Shown: positions 1-6,042 of the stretch, piece after piece
Numbering within the stretch: the stretch's first letter is position 1
Layout: every line of letters begins with the position of its first letter
Source of the DNA: Treponema sp.
GTDB lineage: Bacteria > Spirochaetota > Spirochaetia > Treponematales > Breznakiellaceae
Assembly (NCBI GenBank): GCA_031266255.1
Contig: JAISBK010000134.1
Coordinates: forward strand, 1-9,794
Length of the DNA: 9,794 bases
Reading direction: 5' to 3'
The notes under the pieces: model-generated
Told to the model about the DNA's origin: nothing
Seen by the model: only the letters and a program-made list of their open reading frames with translations
Database searches by the model: none
Position numbers and translations under genes: made by a program

Positions 1-2
1 AT

Positions 3-31
3 TTGACAATGAAGCTTCATCGTGTTAGAGT
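3..31 (+). promoter_or_regulatory. Predicted sigma70-type promoter of the selC-selA operon
   Basis: A perfect -35 hexamer TTGACA lies at 3-8 and a TAGAGT -10 (4 of 6 consensus) at 26-31, with a 17-bp spacer. Transcription would start near 38, about ten bases before the selenocysteine tRNA. The spacer holds a perfect 12-bp palindrome, ATGAAGCTTCAT, at 9-20, which could be an operator. No other convincing promoter was seen between the tRNA and yedE, so this one probably drives the tRNA and the downstream selenium genes. The assignment is by consensus only. Confidence 0.6.
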
Positions 32-47
32 AATTACTGCTGTATAC

Positions 48-141
48 GGAGGTGAATGTCGCCTGGTGGCGGCTACGGACTTCAAATCCGTCAAAGGGCG
101 GAAACGTCCTTGGTGAGTTCGATTCTCACACGCCTCCGCCA
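48..141 (+). tRNA. selC: Selenocysteine tRNA, anticodon UCA
   Basis: The tRNA decodes UGA as selenocysteine. It is charged with serine and converted by SelA, which is encoded at the end of the same cluster. The 94-base gene folds with tRNA(Sec) hallmarks. The acceptor strand 48-55 faces 130-137. The D stem has six base pairs (58-63 with 68-73) around a TGGT loop. The anticodon stem is 75-79 with 87-91, with loop CTTCAAA and anticodon TCA at 82-84. A long variable arm (94-100 with 105-111) carries a GAAA tetraloop, and the T arm is 113-117 with 125-129. Discriminator G138 and an encoded CCA (139-141) complete it. The eighth acceptor position, A55 opposite A130, is a mismatch where bacterial tRNA(Sec) normally has a pair. 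The T-loop reads TTCGATT. Confidence 0.96.
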
Positions 142-170
142 TTTTTTGCGCAAAAGACCGTAGGAGTAAC

Positions 171-1250
171 ATGATGAAGGAAAAAAAATGGCCGGTTATG
201 CTGCTGGTTGCAGGCGGCGTTACCGGGGCATTGGCGGTGCTGTTAACGGTATTTGGAAATCCCGCTAACATGGGTATATGCGTGGCCTGTTTCATCAGGG
301 ACACTGCCGGTGCTCTGGGGTTGCATAGTGCGGCAACCGTTCAGTACCTTCGTCCTGAAATAGCGGGCTTTATCGTGGGAGCCTTTATTCTTTCACTAAG
401 TCGCCGGGAGTTCCGCGCTTCAGGCGGCTCGGCGCCCTTGCTGCGGTTTTTCATCTCCGTTTTTGTCATCATAGGTGCTCTGGTGTTCCTGGGCTGCCCC
501 CTGCGCATGGTGCTACGTCTTGCTGGCGGAGATATGAACGCCCTGGTGGGGCTCGTGGGTTTTGTAAGCGGCATCGCCTTGGGTGCCGTGATGCTGAAAA
601 AAGGTTTTTCCCTGGGACGCGCCCACGACCAGCCACGGGCGTCGGGCTTTATGATGCCCGCGCTGGCAGTGGCGCTCCTGGTCTTCCTGCTGGTAAGGCC
701 CGCGTTCATCCGTTTTAGCGAAACAGGCCCCGGCTCAATGCACGCGCCGGTACTGCTGGCTTTGGCTGCCGGTCTTGTCGTGGGCGGCATTGCCCAGACA
801 AGCCGTATGTGCATGGCCGGCGGCTTTCGGGACCTGATCCTCATCAAGAATCCTTCAATGCTGCTTGTGTACGCGGCGGTGTTTGCAGCCGCGCTTATCG
901 GTAATCTGCTGACCGGCAGGGTACAGGTCGGTTTTACTGGTCAGCCTATAGCCCATACTGATTTTGTGTGGAATTTTTTGGGCATGGCCCTCGCGGGCTA
1001 CGGTTCTGTCCTGCTTGGCGGCTGCCCGCTGCGTCAGAGCATTATGGCAGGAGAAGGCAGCGCGGACGGGGCTGTCTGCGTTTTGGGTCTCTTGGTCGGG
1101 GCAGCCATCAGCCACAACTTTGGTCTTGCGGCTTCTCCTGCGGGTGTGCCGCTTAATGGCCAGATTGCCTGTGTTACGGGCTTTGTGGTTCTTACCTGCA
1201 TAGCGTTGTTAAATAGCAACGGCAGTCGAAAAGGATCGGTACAAGCATGA
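171..1250 (+). CDS. yedE: YedE-family membrane permease, putative selenium transporter
   Basis: A 359-residue polytopic membrane protein of the YeeE/YedE family. Related YeeE (TsuA) proteins import thiosulfate through conserved cysteines, and YedE members linked to selenium genes are thought to import a selenium compound. Hydrophobic segments run through most of the sequence. The expected cysteine sites are visible: C37-x-x-C40 after the first membrane segment, GCPLR at 108-112, C214 in an RMCMAGGFR motif, and a second GCPLR at 284-288. The spaced GCPLR motifs suggest two pseudo-symmetric halves. The ATG at 171 follows GGAG at 163-166 with a four-base gap; ATG 174 gives a more usual seven-base gap and is equally possible. 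The gene starts 29 bases after the tRNA CCA and its stop overlaps the yedF start (ATGA, 1247-1250). The selenium role is inferred from family and context; a sulfur-compound transporter is the alternative. Confidence 0.88.
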   Translation: MMKEKKWPVMLLVAGGVTGALAVLLTVFGNPANMGICVACFIRDTAGALGLHSAATVQYLRPEIAGFIVGAFILSLSRREFRASGGSAPLLRFFISVFVIIGALVFLGCPLRMVLRLAGGDMNALVGLVGFVSGIALGAVMLKKGFSLGRAHDQPRASGFMMPALAVALLVFLLVRPAFIRFSETGPGSMHAPVLLALAAGLVVGGIAQTSRMCMAGGFRDLILIKNPSMLLVYAAVFAAALIGNLLTGRVQVGFTGQPIAHTDFVWNFLGMALAGYGSVLLGGCPLRQSIMAGEGSADGAVCVLGLLVGAAISHNFGLAASPAGVPLNGQIACVTGFVVLTCIALLNSNGSRKGSVQA

Positions 1251-1468
1251 GCGTTTCAAATGTAGTGGATGCCTGCGGCTTGTCCTGTCCGGAACCTGTT
1301 CTGTTGACGGAGCGCGCGTTGCGGGAGTACGGCGCAGCGTCTTTTTCCGTGGACGTGTCCAGCGCCGCTGCTCGGGACAATGTGAAGAATCTGCTTGAGG
1401 GGAAGGGACGTGCGGTGCGGGTGGAGGCGACTGTTGGCGGGTGGCGCATAACCACAGGAGCGGGTTAA
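1247..1468 (+). CDS. yedF: TusA/YedF-type sulfur or selenium carrier (CPxP)
   Basis: A 73-residue protein of the TusA/SirA/YedF fold. The CPxP motif is present as CGLSCPEP, with the likely carrier cysteine at C14 and a second cysteine at C10. TusA-like proteins pass persulfide sulfur, and YedF-like members near selenium genes are thought to do the same with selenium. The better-known selenium-cluster YedF is about 200 residues, with an added DsrE-like domain; only the TusA domain is present here. The start ATG overlaps the yedE stop by four bases, and an AAAGGAT ribosome-binding site lies just upstream inside yedE, which implies translational coupling. The pairing with YedE parallels the known YeeE-YeeD pair of permease plus TusA-like partner. 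Whether selenium or sulfur is carried cannot be seen from sequence alone. Confidence 0.85.
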   Translation: MSVSNVVDACGLSCPEPVLLTERALREYGAASFSVDVSSAAARDNVKNLLEGKGRAVRVEATVGGWRITTGAG

Positions 1469-1469
1469 G

Positions 1470-1727
1470 GTGCGGATGCTGCTCACCTTTGATTCGATAA
1501 GTTCGAGTCTGCGTTTACAGGGGGCGTACCGGGAACAGGGTTTTCTTTGTACCCTTATCCCCGTACCAAGAAACGTGAGTTCTTCCTGCGGCTATGCTGC
1601 CGAGGTAGAGACCGAGGAACCCGGGGCGCTTTTGAAGCTGCTTGGGGAACTGGATGTGGAATGGAACACGATGTACCTGCCCTGTGGAAAAGAATACCAG
1701 GCGATTTATCATCGCAAGGCGGTTTGA
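1470..1727 (+). CDS. DUF3343 family putative Se/S carrier
   Basis: An 85-residue protein matching DUF3343, a small family often found beside selenium-metabolism genes and described as putative Se/S carrier-like. The N-terminal LLTFDSISSSLR stretch and the PVPRNVSSSCGY motif, with the conserved cysteine at C40, are typical. The preferred start is GTG at 1470, nine bases after AGGAG (1456-1460) and one base after the yedF stop. ATG at 1476 is in frame but sits too far from the ribosome-binding site. The TGA stop overlaps the proposed TTG start of selA. It probably acts with YedF in delivering selenium from the permease to the selenium-activating step. That role is inferred from context; no enzymatic motif is visible. 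Confidence 0.82.
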   Translation: MRMLLTFDSISSSLRLQGAYREQGFLCTLIPVPRNVSSSCGYAAEVETEEPGALLKLLGELDVEWNTMYLPCGKEYQAIYHRKAV

Positions 1728-3190
1728 TTACGACGGATTCCGATACAAACAAGGTACTGCGTTCTATCCCGGCAATGGACGAACTCCTTAACGCGGCCTG
1801 GGCTGTTGCGTTTTACGGCTGCCTTGGTAGAGAGAGGGTCAAAAAAATAATCACCGAGGCGCTTGACGAGTTAAAACACGATATATGCGCAGGAGCACAA
1901 TTTAGTCTGCCGATGGATGAACTTGTCGTGCTCCGTGCAGAAAGCCTCCTCCGTGTACGGTCGTCGAGTACACTGAAACCGGTCGTTAACGCCACAGGAG
2001 TTGTGATTCACACCAACCTTGGCCGCGCGCCGCTTGCGGATGAAGCGCTTCGCGCGGTATATGATGTATCCGGTGTTTACAGCACTTTGGAATATTCGCT
2101 GGAAAAAGGCGGGCGGGGTGGACGCAATTCCCACGTTGAATGGCTCATCTGTCGCATGACCGGAGCGGAAGCAGCACTGGTCGTCAACAACAACACGGCG
2201 GCGGTGCTCCTGGCGCTGTCAGCCACGGCTGCGGGGCGTGAAGTCATCGTATCCTGCGGTGAACTTGTCGAGATAGGCGATTCGTTCAGAATTCCTGAAA
2301 TACTCGTATTTTCCGGCGCAAAAATGAAAGCTGTTGGCTGCACAAACTCAACCCATATAGACGACTATCGTAACGCAATCACGGAAGACACCGCGGTTTT
2401 GCTCAAGGTTCACCCGTCAAACTACCGCATAGACGGCTTTGTAAAATCAACATCTCGGGATGAACTGGCGGCGCTTGCGTCTTCCCGGGATCTGGTGTTT
2501 ATGGAGGATCTCGGCAGTGGGCTGCTTTGTCAGCTTGGCGTACCTTTCGTAAACCGGGAACACGCAGTCCGGGACTGCCTTAAAGCCGGTTCCGGCATCG
2601 TAACATTTTCCGGAGATAAATTGCTTGGCGGTCCGCAGATTGGCGTAATCGCCGGTTCAAAGCCGCTCATTGATAAGATGAAGCGTCACCAGCTTTTACG
2701 AGCCTTGAGGGTGGATAAAATGACGCTTGCGGCGTTTGAGGCGACCCTCAGAATCTACCTTTCCGCTAGGCAGGGGGAAATACCGGTAATCAGGATGATC
2801 GAAGCGGACAAAAGTGATCTTCTGAAAAAAGCCCGTTCCTTGTGCCGTAGGTTAAAGGGGGTTGCTGCAAACCTGAAATTGCCCCTTCTCAACGCCGGTG
2901 ATTTTGCCGTTTCGGTTGTGGAGACTGGTGATGCAGTAGGAGGCGGGGCTTACCCCACAGATTCACTTCCCGGCTTCGGCGTAGAAATACGAGCCGGTTC
3001 TGTTGGTGCGAAAACCCTGGCCGCTGGTTTCCGAACTGCCCGTGTTCCGGTAATTGCAGGCATCCACGACAGCAGTCTCATCCTACATATCCGCACCCTT
3101 TTGCCTGGCGATGAGAACCGCATCACCGCCTCATTCACCGAGGTTCTCGATCGCTACACGCAATACCCGGGGATCCCATTGCCGGAATAA
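1724..3190 (+). CDS. selA: L-seryl-tRNA(Sec) selenium transferase
   Basis: SelA is a PLP enzyme that uses selenophosphate to turn Ser-tRNA(Sec) into Sec-tRNA(Sec) in the cytoplasm. The 488-residue product is slightly longer than E. coli SelA (463). It has the N-terminal tRNA-binding helical region beginning with IPAMDELL, then VVNATGVVIHTNLGRAPL, GGRGGRNSHVE, and the PLP-lysine segment FSGDKLLGGPQ with Lys299 (Lys295 in E. coli). The open frame extends upstream to 1547 within the previous gene. I chose TTG 1724 because it forms a TTGA overlap with the DUF3343 stop and has AAGG at 1716-1719 four bases upstream. ATG 1775 would cut into the conserved IPAMDELL segment, and an in-frame ATG inside DUF3343 is a less likely alternative. 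The gene closes the operon. Function is very secure; the exact start is moderately so. Confidence 0.95.
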   Translation: MITTDSDTNKVLRSIPAMDELLNAAWAVAFYGCLGRERVKKIITEALDELKHDICAGAQFSLPMDELVVLRAESLLRVRSSSTLKPVVNATGVVIHTNLGRAPLADEALRAVYDVSGVYSTLEYSLEKGGRGGRNSHVEWLICRMTGAEAALVVNNNTAAVLLALSATAAGREVIVSCGELVEIGDSFRIPEILVFSGAKMKAVGCTNSTHIDDYRNAITEDTAVLLKVHPSNYRIDGFVKSTSRDELAALASSRDLVFMEDLGSGLLCQLGVPFVNREHAVRDCLKAGSGIVTFSGDKLLGGPQIGVIAGSKPLIDKMKRHQLLRALRVDKMTLAAFEATLRIYLSARQGEIPVIRMIEADKSDLLKKARSLCRRLKGVAANLKLPLLNAGDFAVSVVETGDAVGGGAYPTDSLPGFGVEIRAGSVGAKTLAAGFRTARVPVIAGIHDSSLILHIRTLLPGDENRITASFTEVLDRYTQYPGIPLPE

Positions 3191-3200
3191 AGGGCAGAAG

Positions 3201-3338
3201 ATGATTGAGATTATGTATAATAACATGTATGAATATAGCGAAGCGTATACAGACCTGGGCACAGTTTTACTGTACTTTATTTCCCCCAATTATATATTTC
3301 TTTTAAATTTTCTTTTGCTCTTAAATAATCTTCTGTAG
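3201..3338 (+). CDS. Possible small ORF or gene remnant after selA
   Basis: An ATG ten bases after the selA stop is preceded by AAAGGG with a six-base gap, and the frame stays open for 45 codons. The predicted start is MIEIMYNNMYEYSEAY, and the last third is a leucine-rich stretch derived from AT-rich DNA. It overlaps the 3' end of the minus-strand gene at 3277-4020. I do not recognise it. It could be a real small protein, the surviving 5' end of a gene once continuous with the selenium operon and cut off by the AT-rich insert, or chance. Its first 75 bases are intermediate in composition between selA and the island. Confidence 0.2.
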   Translation: MIEIMYNNMYEYSEAYTDLGTVLLYFISPNYIFLLNFLLLLNNLL

Positions 3339-4020
3339 GATTATTATACCTTTCCAATGCAGCTTTAATTTTGGGTAATTCTATATTCAAGTATCTTTCT
3401 TTAAGTTCCATTATGCTTTCAGGAAGTTCGGGCAGTTTCATTATCAGTTCTTCAAAATAGTGAATGTTATGTTCTGTATAATACTTTAAATTATTACTTT
3501 CTATTAATATTCCATCCCAGAATTCAATTTGCAGTTTGTATTCTAACTCAAGAATAATGAGTACCTCAGGGGAAATAGTTCTATAATTACTTGTTACTAG
3601 TATTTGCTCGAATTTATAATATTCACCATTGGGTAATTGTGCATAGTCTATTTCAAAAAATGGTATCATTGGCACTATACCAAGACTAAAGGCATGACCT
3701 ATTCCATGTAAAACCGATAAAGCCTTTTCTGAACCAGTTGATTTTCTATATCTAACATTACCAGTTCGGCGGAATCCGGCTTCTTCAAGAAATTTTGTTT
3801 CAATAAATTCTTTTCTTTTAGATGGAAAGCCGTTTAATTGGCTTATTATATATCCTTCCGTTGTTTCCCGTGCATATTCTTCAGGTTTTTCACCATATAT
3901 TGTAATACCATACGCCATTCCATAATCATAAACATTTTTATCTTCTGTGTTATTATTGTTTTCTTGAGAGAATATAATTATATTTATAAAAAACATACAG
4001 ATAGATATTTTTTGCTTCAT
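3277..4020 (-). CDS. Hypothetical exported protein in AT-rich island
   Basis: I do not recognise this 247-residue protein. ATG 4020 is chosen because it gives a signal peptide (MKQKISICMFFINIIIFS, likely cleaved before QENNNN). The in-frame ATG at 4071 lies inside the -35 element of the predicted promoter, so it cannot be on the transcript. The mature part starts with an Asn-rich segment, then YGMAYGITIYGEKPEEYARETTEGYIISQ. A hydrophobic glycine-containing stretch (HGIGHAFSLGIVPMIPFF) sits near the middle. The C-terminal third is charged and probably helical, rich in Glu, Leu and Lys. There is no catalytic motif or lipobox that I can name. Base composition and codon use are far more AT-rich than in all neighbours, which suggests transfer. 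It lies 83 bases downstream of the RluA-type gene on the same strand but has its own promoter. Confidence 0.72.
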   Translation of the reverse strand: MKQKISICMFFINIIIFSQENNNNTEDKNVYDYGMAYGITIYGEKPEEYARETTEGYIISQLNGFPSKRKEFIETKFLEEAGFRRTGNVRYRKSTGSEKALSVLHGIGHAFSLGIVPMIPFFEIDYAQLPNGEYYKFEQILVTSNYRTISPEVLIILELEYKLQIEFWDGILIESNNLKYYTEHNIHYFEELIMKLPELPESIMELKERYLNIELPKIKAALERYNNPTEDYLRAKENLKEIYNWGK

Positions 4021-4042
4021 AATATTACATTCCATAAAATGG

Positions 4043-4071
4043 ATATTATAACATTTTCTAAATTTTGTCAA
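4043..4071 (-). promoter_or_regulatory. Predicted promoter of the AT-rich island gene
   Basis: On the minus strand a perfect TTGACA lies at 4071-4066. A perfect TATAAT at 4050-4045 gives a 15-bp spacer, and the overlapping TAATAT at 4048-4043 gives a 17-bp spacer. Transcription would begin near 4037, about 17 bases before the ATG at 4020, with a GGAA ribosome-binding site between them. The near-consensus quality stands out in the window, though AT-rich DNA raises the chance of accidental matches. Confidence 0.6.
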
Positions 4072-4103
4072 TATATTTATCTTTAAAAGATCGAGTCAAA
4101 CTG

Positions 4104-4757
4104 CTAGGGTTTAAAAAGCTGGATAAAGGTCTGGAAATACCCAGGCAGTGGAGCGGTAATATCCAGAGAAAATCCCAGGAGCTGTTCCCCCTGGGGGATC
4201 CAGAGCCGTGAGGCGTGGAGCAAGAGTTTGGTAAGGCCTCGGGTTTTATACAGTTCTTTGTTAAGGGTGAAATTACCGTATTTATCATCCCCCAGGATAG
4301 GGTTCTGGATTTGGGTTAAATGTCGCCGGATCTGGTGCATGCGGCCAGTACCCAGTTCCAGGGCAAGGAGCGAAAAATCCTTTTCTCCTGAAAGCCGGGT
4401 ATAGCCTGTCTCAGCGGATTTCCGGGTTCCCCGAATCTCAAGACTGAGCGTTATGGTTCCCGAATCTTCCGGCGGTCTGCCAGCACAGACCGCGAGGTAG
4501 TGTTTGCGAATCACCTGCCGCTGGGAAAATAACGCGGAAAATCGAGCCGCGGCTGCTCGGTTTTTTGCTACAAGGATGACACCCGAAGTATCCTTATCCA
4601 GCCGGTGGACCAACAGGGGCCGGGGAGACCAGCGTTCCCCAAGAATCCCATCTAGGGAAGCCCCAACCCGGGCACCACCTTGGACCGGAAGCCCTGCCGG
4701 TTTATTCAGGACAATACAATATTCATTTTCAAAAAGTACGGCTATAGGCGGTTTCAC
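4104..4757 (-). CDS. RluA-family RNA pseudouridine synthase
   Basis: Converts specific uridines to pseudouridine in rRNA or tRNA. The family signature HRLDKDTSG, with the catalytic aspartate, is present, along with the N-terminal IVLNKPAGLPVQGG motif and the C-terminal GRMHQIRRHL and ILGDDKYG motifs. There is no S4 RNA-binding domain ahead of the catalytic core, so it resembles short TruC/RluA-type enzymes; the target base cannot be read from sequence. The start chosen is GTG 4757, giving 217 residues: it begins right at the conserved core and has AGAAGG nine bases upstream. ATG 4829 is in frame, would add 24 basic residues, and lacks a visible ribosome-binding site; the frame is open even further upstream. 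The stop is TAG at 4106-4104. It diverges from the transglutaminase-like gene at 4828. Confidence 0.88.
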   Translation of the reverse strand: MKPPIAVLFENEYCIVLNKPAGLPVQGGARVGASLDGILGERWSPRPLLVHRLDKDTSGVILVAKNRAAAARFSALFSQRQVIRKHYLAVCAGRPPEDSGTITLSLEIRGTRKSAETGYTRLSGEKDFSLLALELGTGRMHQIRRHLTQIQNPILGDDKYGNFTLNKELYKTRGLTKLLLHASRLWIPQGEQLLGFSLDITAPLPGYFQTFIQLFKP

Positions 4758-4827
4758 CCTTTTTTCCCTTCTTTCTCTTATTACCTTAATTACCTTTCTT
4801 GCAAGAATGGTCGAAAATGATACTATC

Positions 4828-6027
4828 ATGGTATTCAGAAATAGTCTTACCCGGATTATCCAATACAGCACAACCAGATTTTTTCTGCTTCTTTTTTCCT
4901 CAGGTTTACTGGCCGCTTCACCCATGGCTTCCCCGGCCTGGGGTTTTCAAATCGATCCCCCTGAAGGATATCAACTCGTTGCAGGTAATGGCAAGGACCG
5001 ATTCTCCTTTCTTTCCCAGGAAGAGGAAACCCAGCTTGATTTGGTGGTTTATGCCGGTATCCTCCAGCCTGATGGTTCCCGGTCAAAGAACCCATACCCT
5101 TCGGTAGAGGCTGTAGCCGAGGATGTACAACGGCGTTTGAACAGCCAAGGAGACATCAGGTCCTTTACCTATCGTAATAAAAAGGCGGTTCTCATGGGAT
5201 TACGATTTCCAGGAACCAGCGGCCCTTCCCAAGGCTGGGGTCTTTGTATTGAACTGGAATCCCCTGAACAAGGAGGCGAAAAGCCCCTGCTCCTCGCCTT
5301 ATCCTATGGGCCTGAACGGATCGGAACTAGAGCGGAGATCCATTTTTCTGTTTTGGATTCTATTGTCCCTGGTCCCCAGGATCGGCTGGTTCCCGGCCCC
5401 ATCACCGAGTATCAGTATCCCCGCGGCAATCAGGAGCAGGTAGCCCTGGCCGGTTTACCGGTAAAGGCCTTTATATACGAGCATGACGCGGCAGCCGCCC
5501 AAGCCCTGGTTGACCGGGAATTCAAGGTTCTCAGGCAGTATATCAACTCACCTCAGTGGAAAGAAGCCTGGATTCGTTTCTATCGAACCATTTACCGGGA
5601 TTCTTTTGATCGTCTCTTCCATGTTGCCTTTATGCTGGAACGTTTCTGGAATATCCCGGCATTGGAAAACCGGAACCTGGCGGAAAAGGCCCTGGGTTGG
5701 GTACAGTCCTTTACCTATGAACGGGACTTCCTGGGCAGTGATTTTGTTAACCTGGTCAGCGCTGCGGTGGAAGGCCGGGGAGATTGCGACAGCCGGGCTT
5801 TGCTTTGGGCCCTCCTACTGGAACAGGCCAATATCCCCGCAGCTATCATGGTGTCCCCGCATTACAGTCACGCCATGGGTCTTGCGGATCTGCCGGGAAC
5901 CGGCGCGCGGTTTACCCTGAACAACAAAGCCTGGCTTGTAGCGGAAACCACCAGTTCCGTAGCCTTGGGCCGTATTAGTGCCCGTATGAATGAAACCCAG
6001 TATTGGCTGGGAGTAGCCCTTGAATAG
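4828..6027 (+). CDS. Exported transglutaminase-like domain protein
   Basis: A 399-residue protein with an N-terminal signal sequence (basic stretch, then FFLLLFSSGLLAAS, likely cleaved near AWG39). The middle region, roughly residues 40-290, is not recognised. The C-terminal ~110 residues form a transglutaminase-like (papain-fold) domain. Cys320 in GRGDCDSRALLWALLL is the predicted nucleophile, and His348 in HYSHAM the predicted base. An acidic residue in WLVAETTS stands where the third catalytic residue is expected. Such domains in bacteria are usually proteases or amidases, and substrate and location (periplasm or surface) are inferred. ATG 4828 is chosen because it gives the cleanest signal peptide; ATG 4807 is an in-frame alternative, and neither has a strong ribosome-binding site. 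The gene converges with the NlpC/P60 gene, leaving 15 bases between stops. Confidence 0.78.
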   Translation: MVFRNSLTRIIQYSTTRFFLLLFSSGLLAASPMASPAWGFQIDPPEGYQLVAGNGKDRFSFLSQEEETQLDLVVYAGILQPDGSRSKNPYPSVEAVAEDVQRRLNSQGDIRSFTYRNKKAVLMGLRFPGTSGPSQGWGLCIELESPEQGGEKPLLLALSYGPERIGTRAEIHFSVLDSIVPGPQDRLVPGPITEYQYPRGNQEQVALAGLPVKAFIYEHDAAAAQALVDREFKVLRQYINSPQWKEAWIRFYRTIYRDSFDRLFHVAFMLERFWNIPALENRNLAEKALGWVQSFTYERDFLGSDFVNLVSAAVEGRGDCDSRALLWALLLEQANIPAAIMVSPHYSHAMGLADLPGTGARFTLNNKAWLVAETTSSVALGRISARMNETQYWLGVALE

Positions 6028-6042
6028 GAGCGATAAGAAGGA

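Noticed and set aside
341..847. A 168-codon minus-strand frame inside yedE.
   Set aside because: The product is rich in Arg, Pro, Ala and Ser without domain features, while the opposite frame is a clear membrane transporter with family motifs.
1470..1860. Possible selenocysteine readthrough of the TGA ending the DUF3343 gene, since the frame beyond it stays open for about 40 codons.
   Set aside because: The extension overlaps selA in another frame, resembles no known domain, has no convincing stem-loop just after the TGA, and the family normally ends here.
3054..3338. A 94-codon plus-strand frame covering the end of selA and the space after it.
   Set aside because: Its first half lies out of frame inside selA; only the part from ATG 3201 with its own ribosome-binding site is worth noting, and that only weakly.
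3280..4100. Similar AT-rich stretches near both ends of the island (around 3287 and 4070) as possible insertion-site repeats.
   Set aside because: The similarity is loose and expected by chance in such AT-rich DNA; no exact repeat of useful length was found.
4504..4827. The N-terminal extension of the transglutaminase-like frame back to 4504.
   Set aside because: It lies opposite the conserved core of the RluA-type gene, has Arg-rich shadow composition, and a proper signal peptide begins at 4828.
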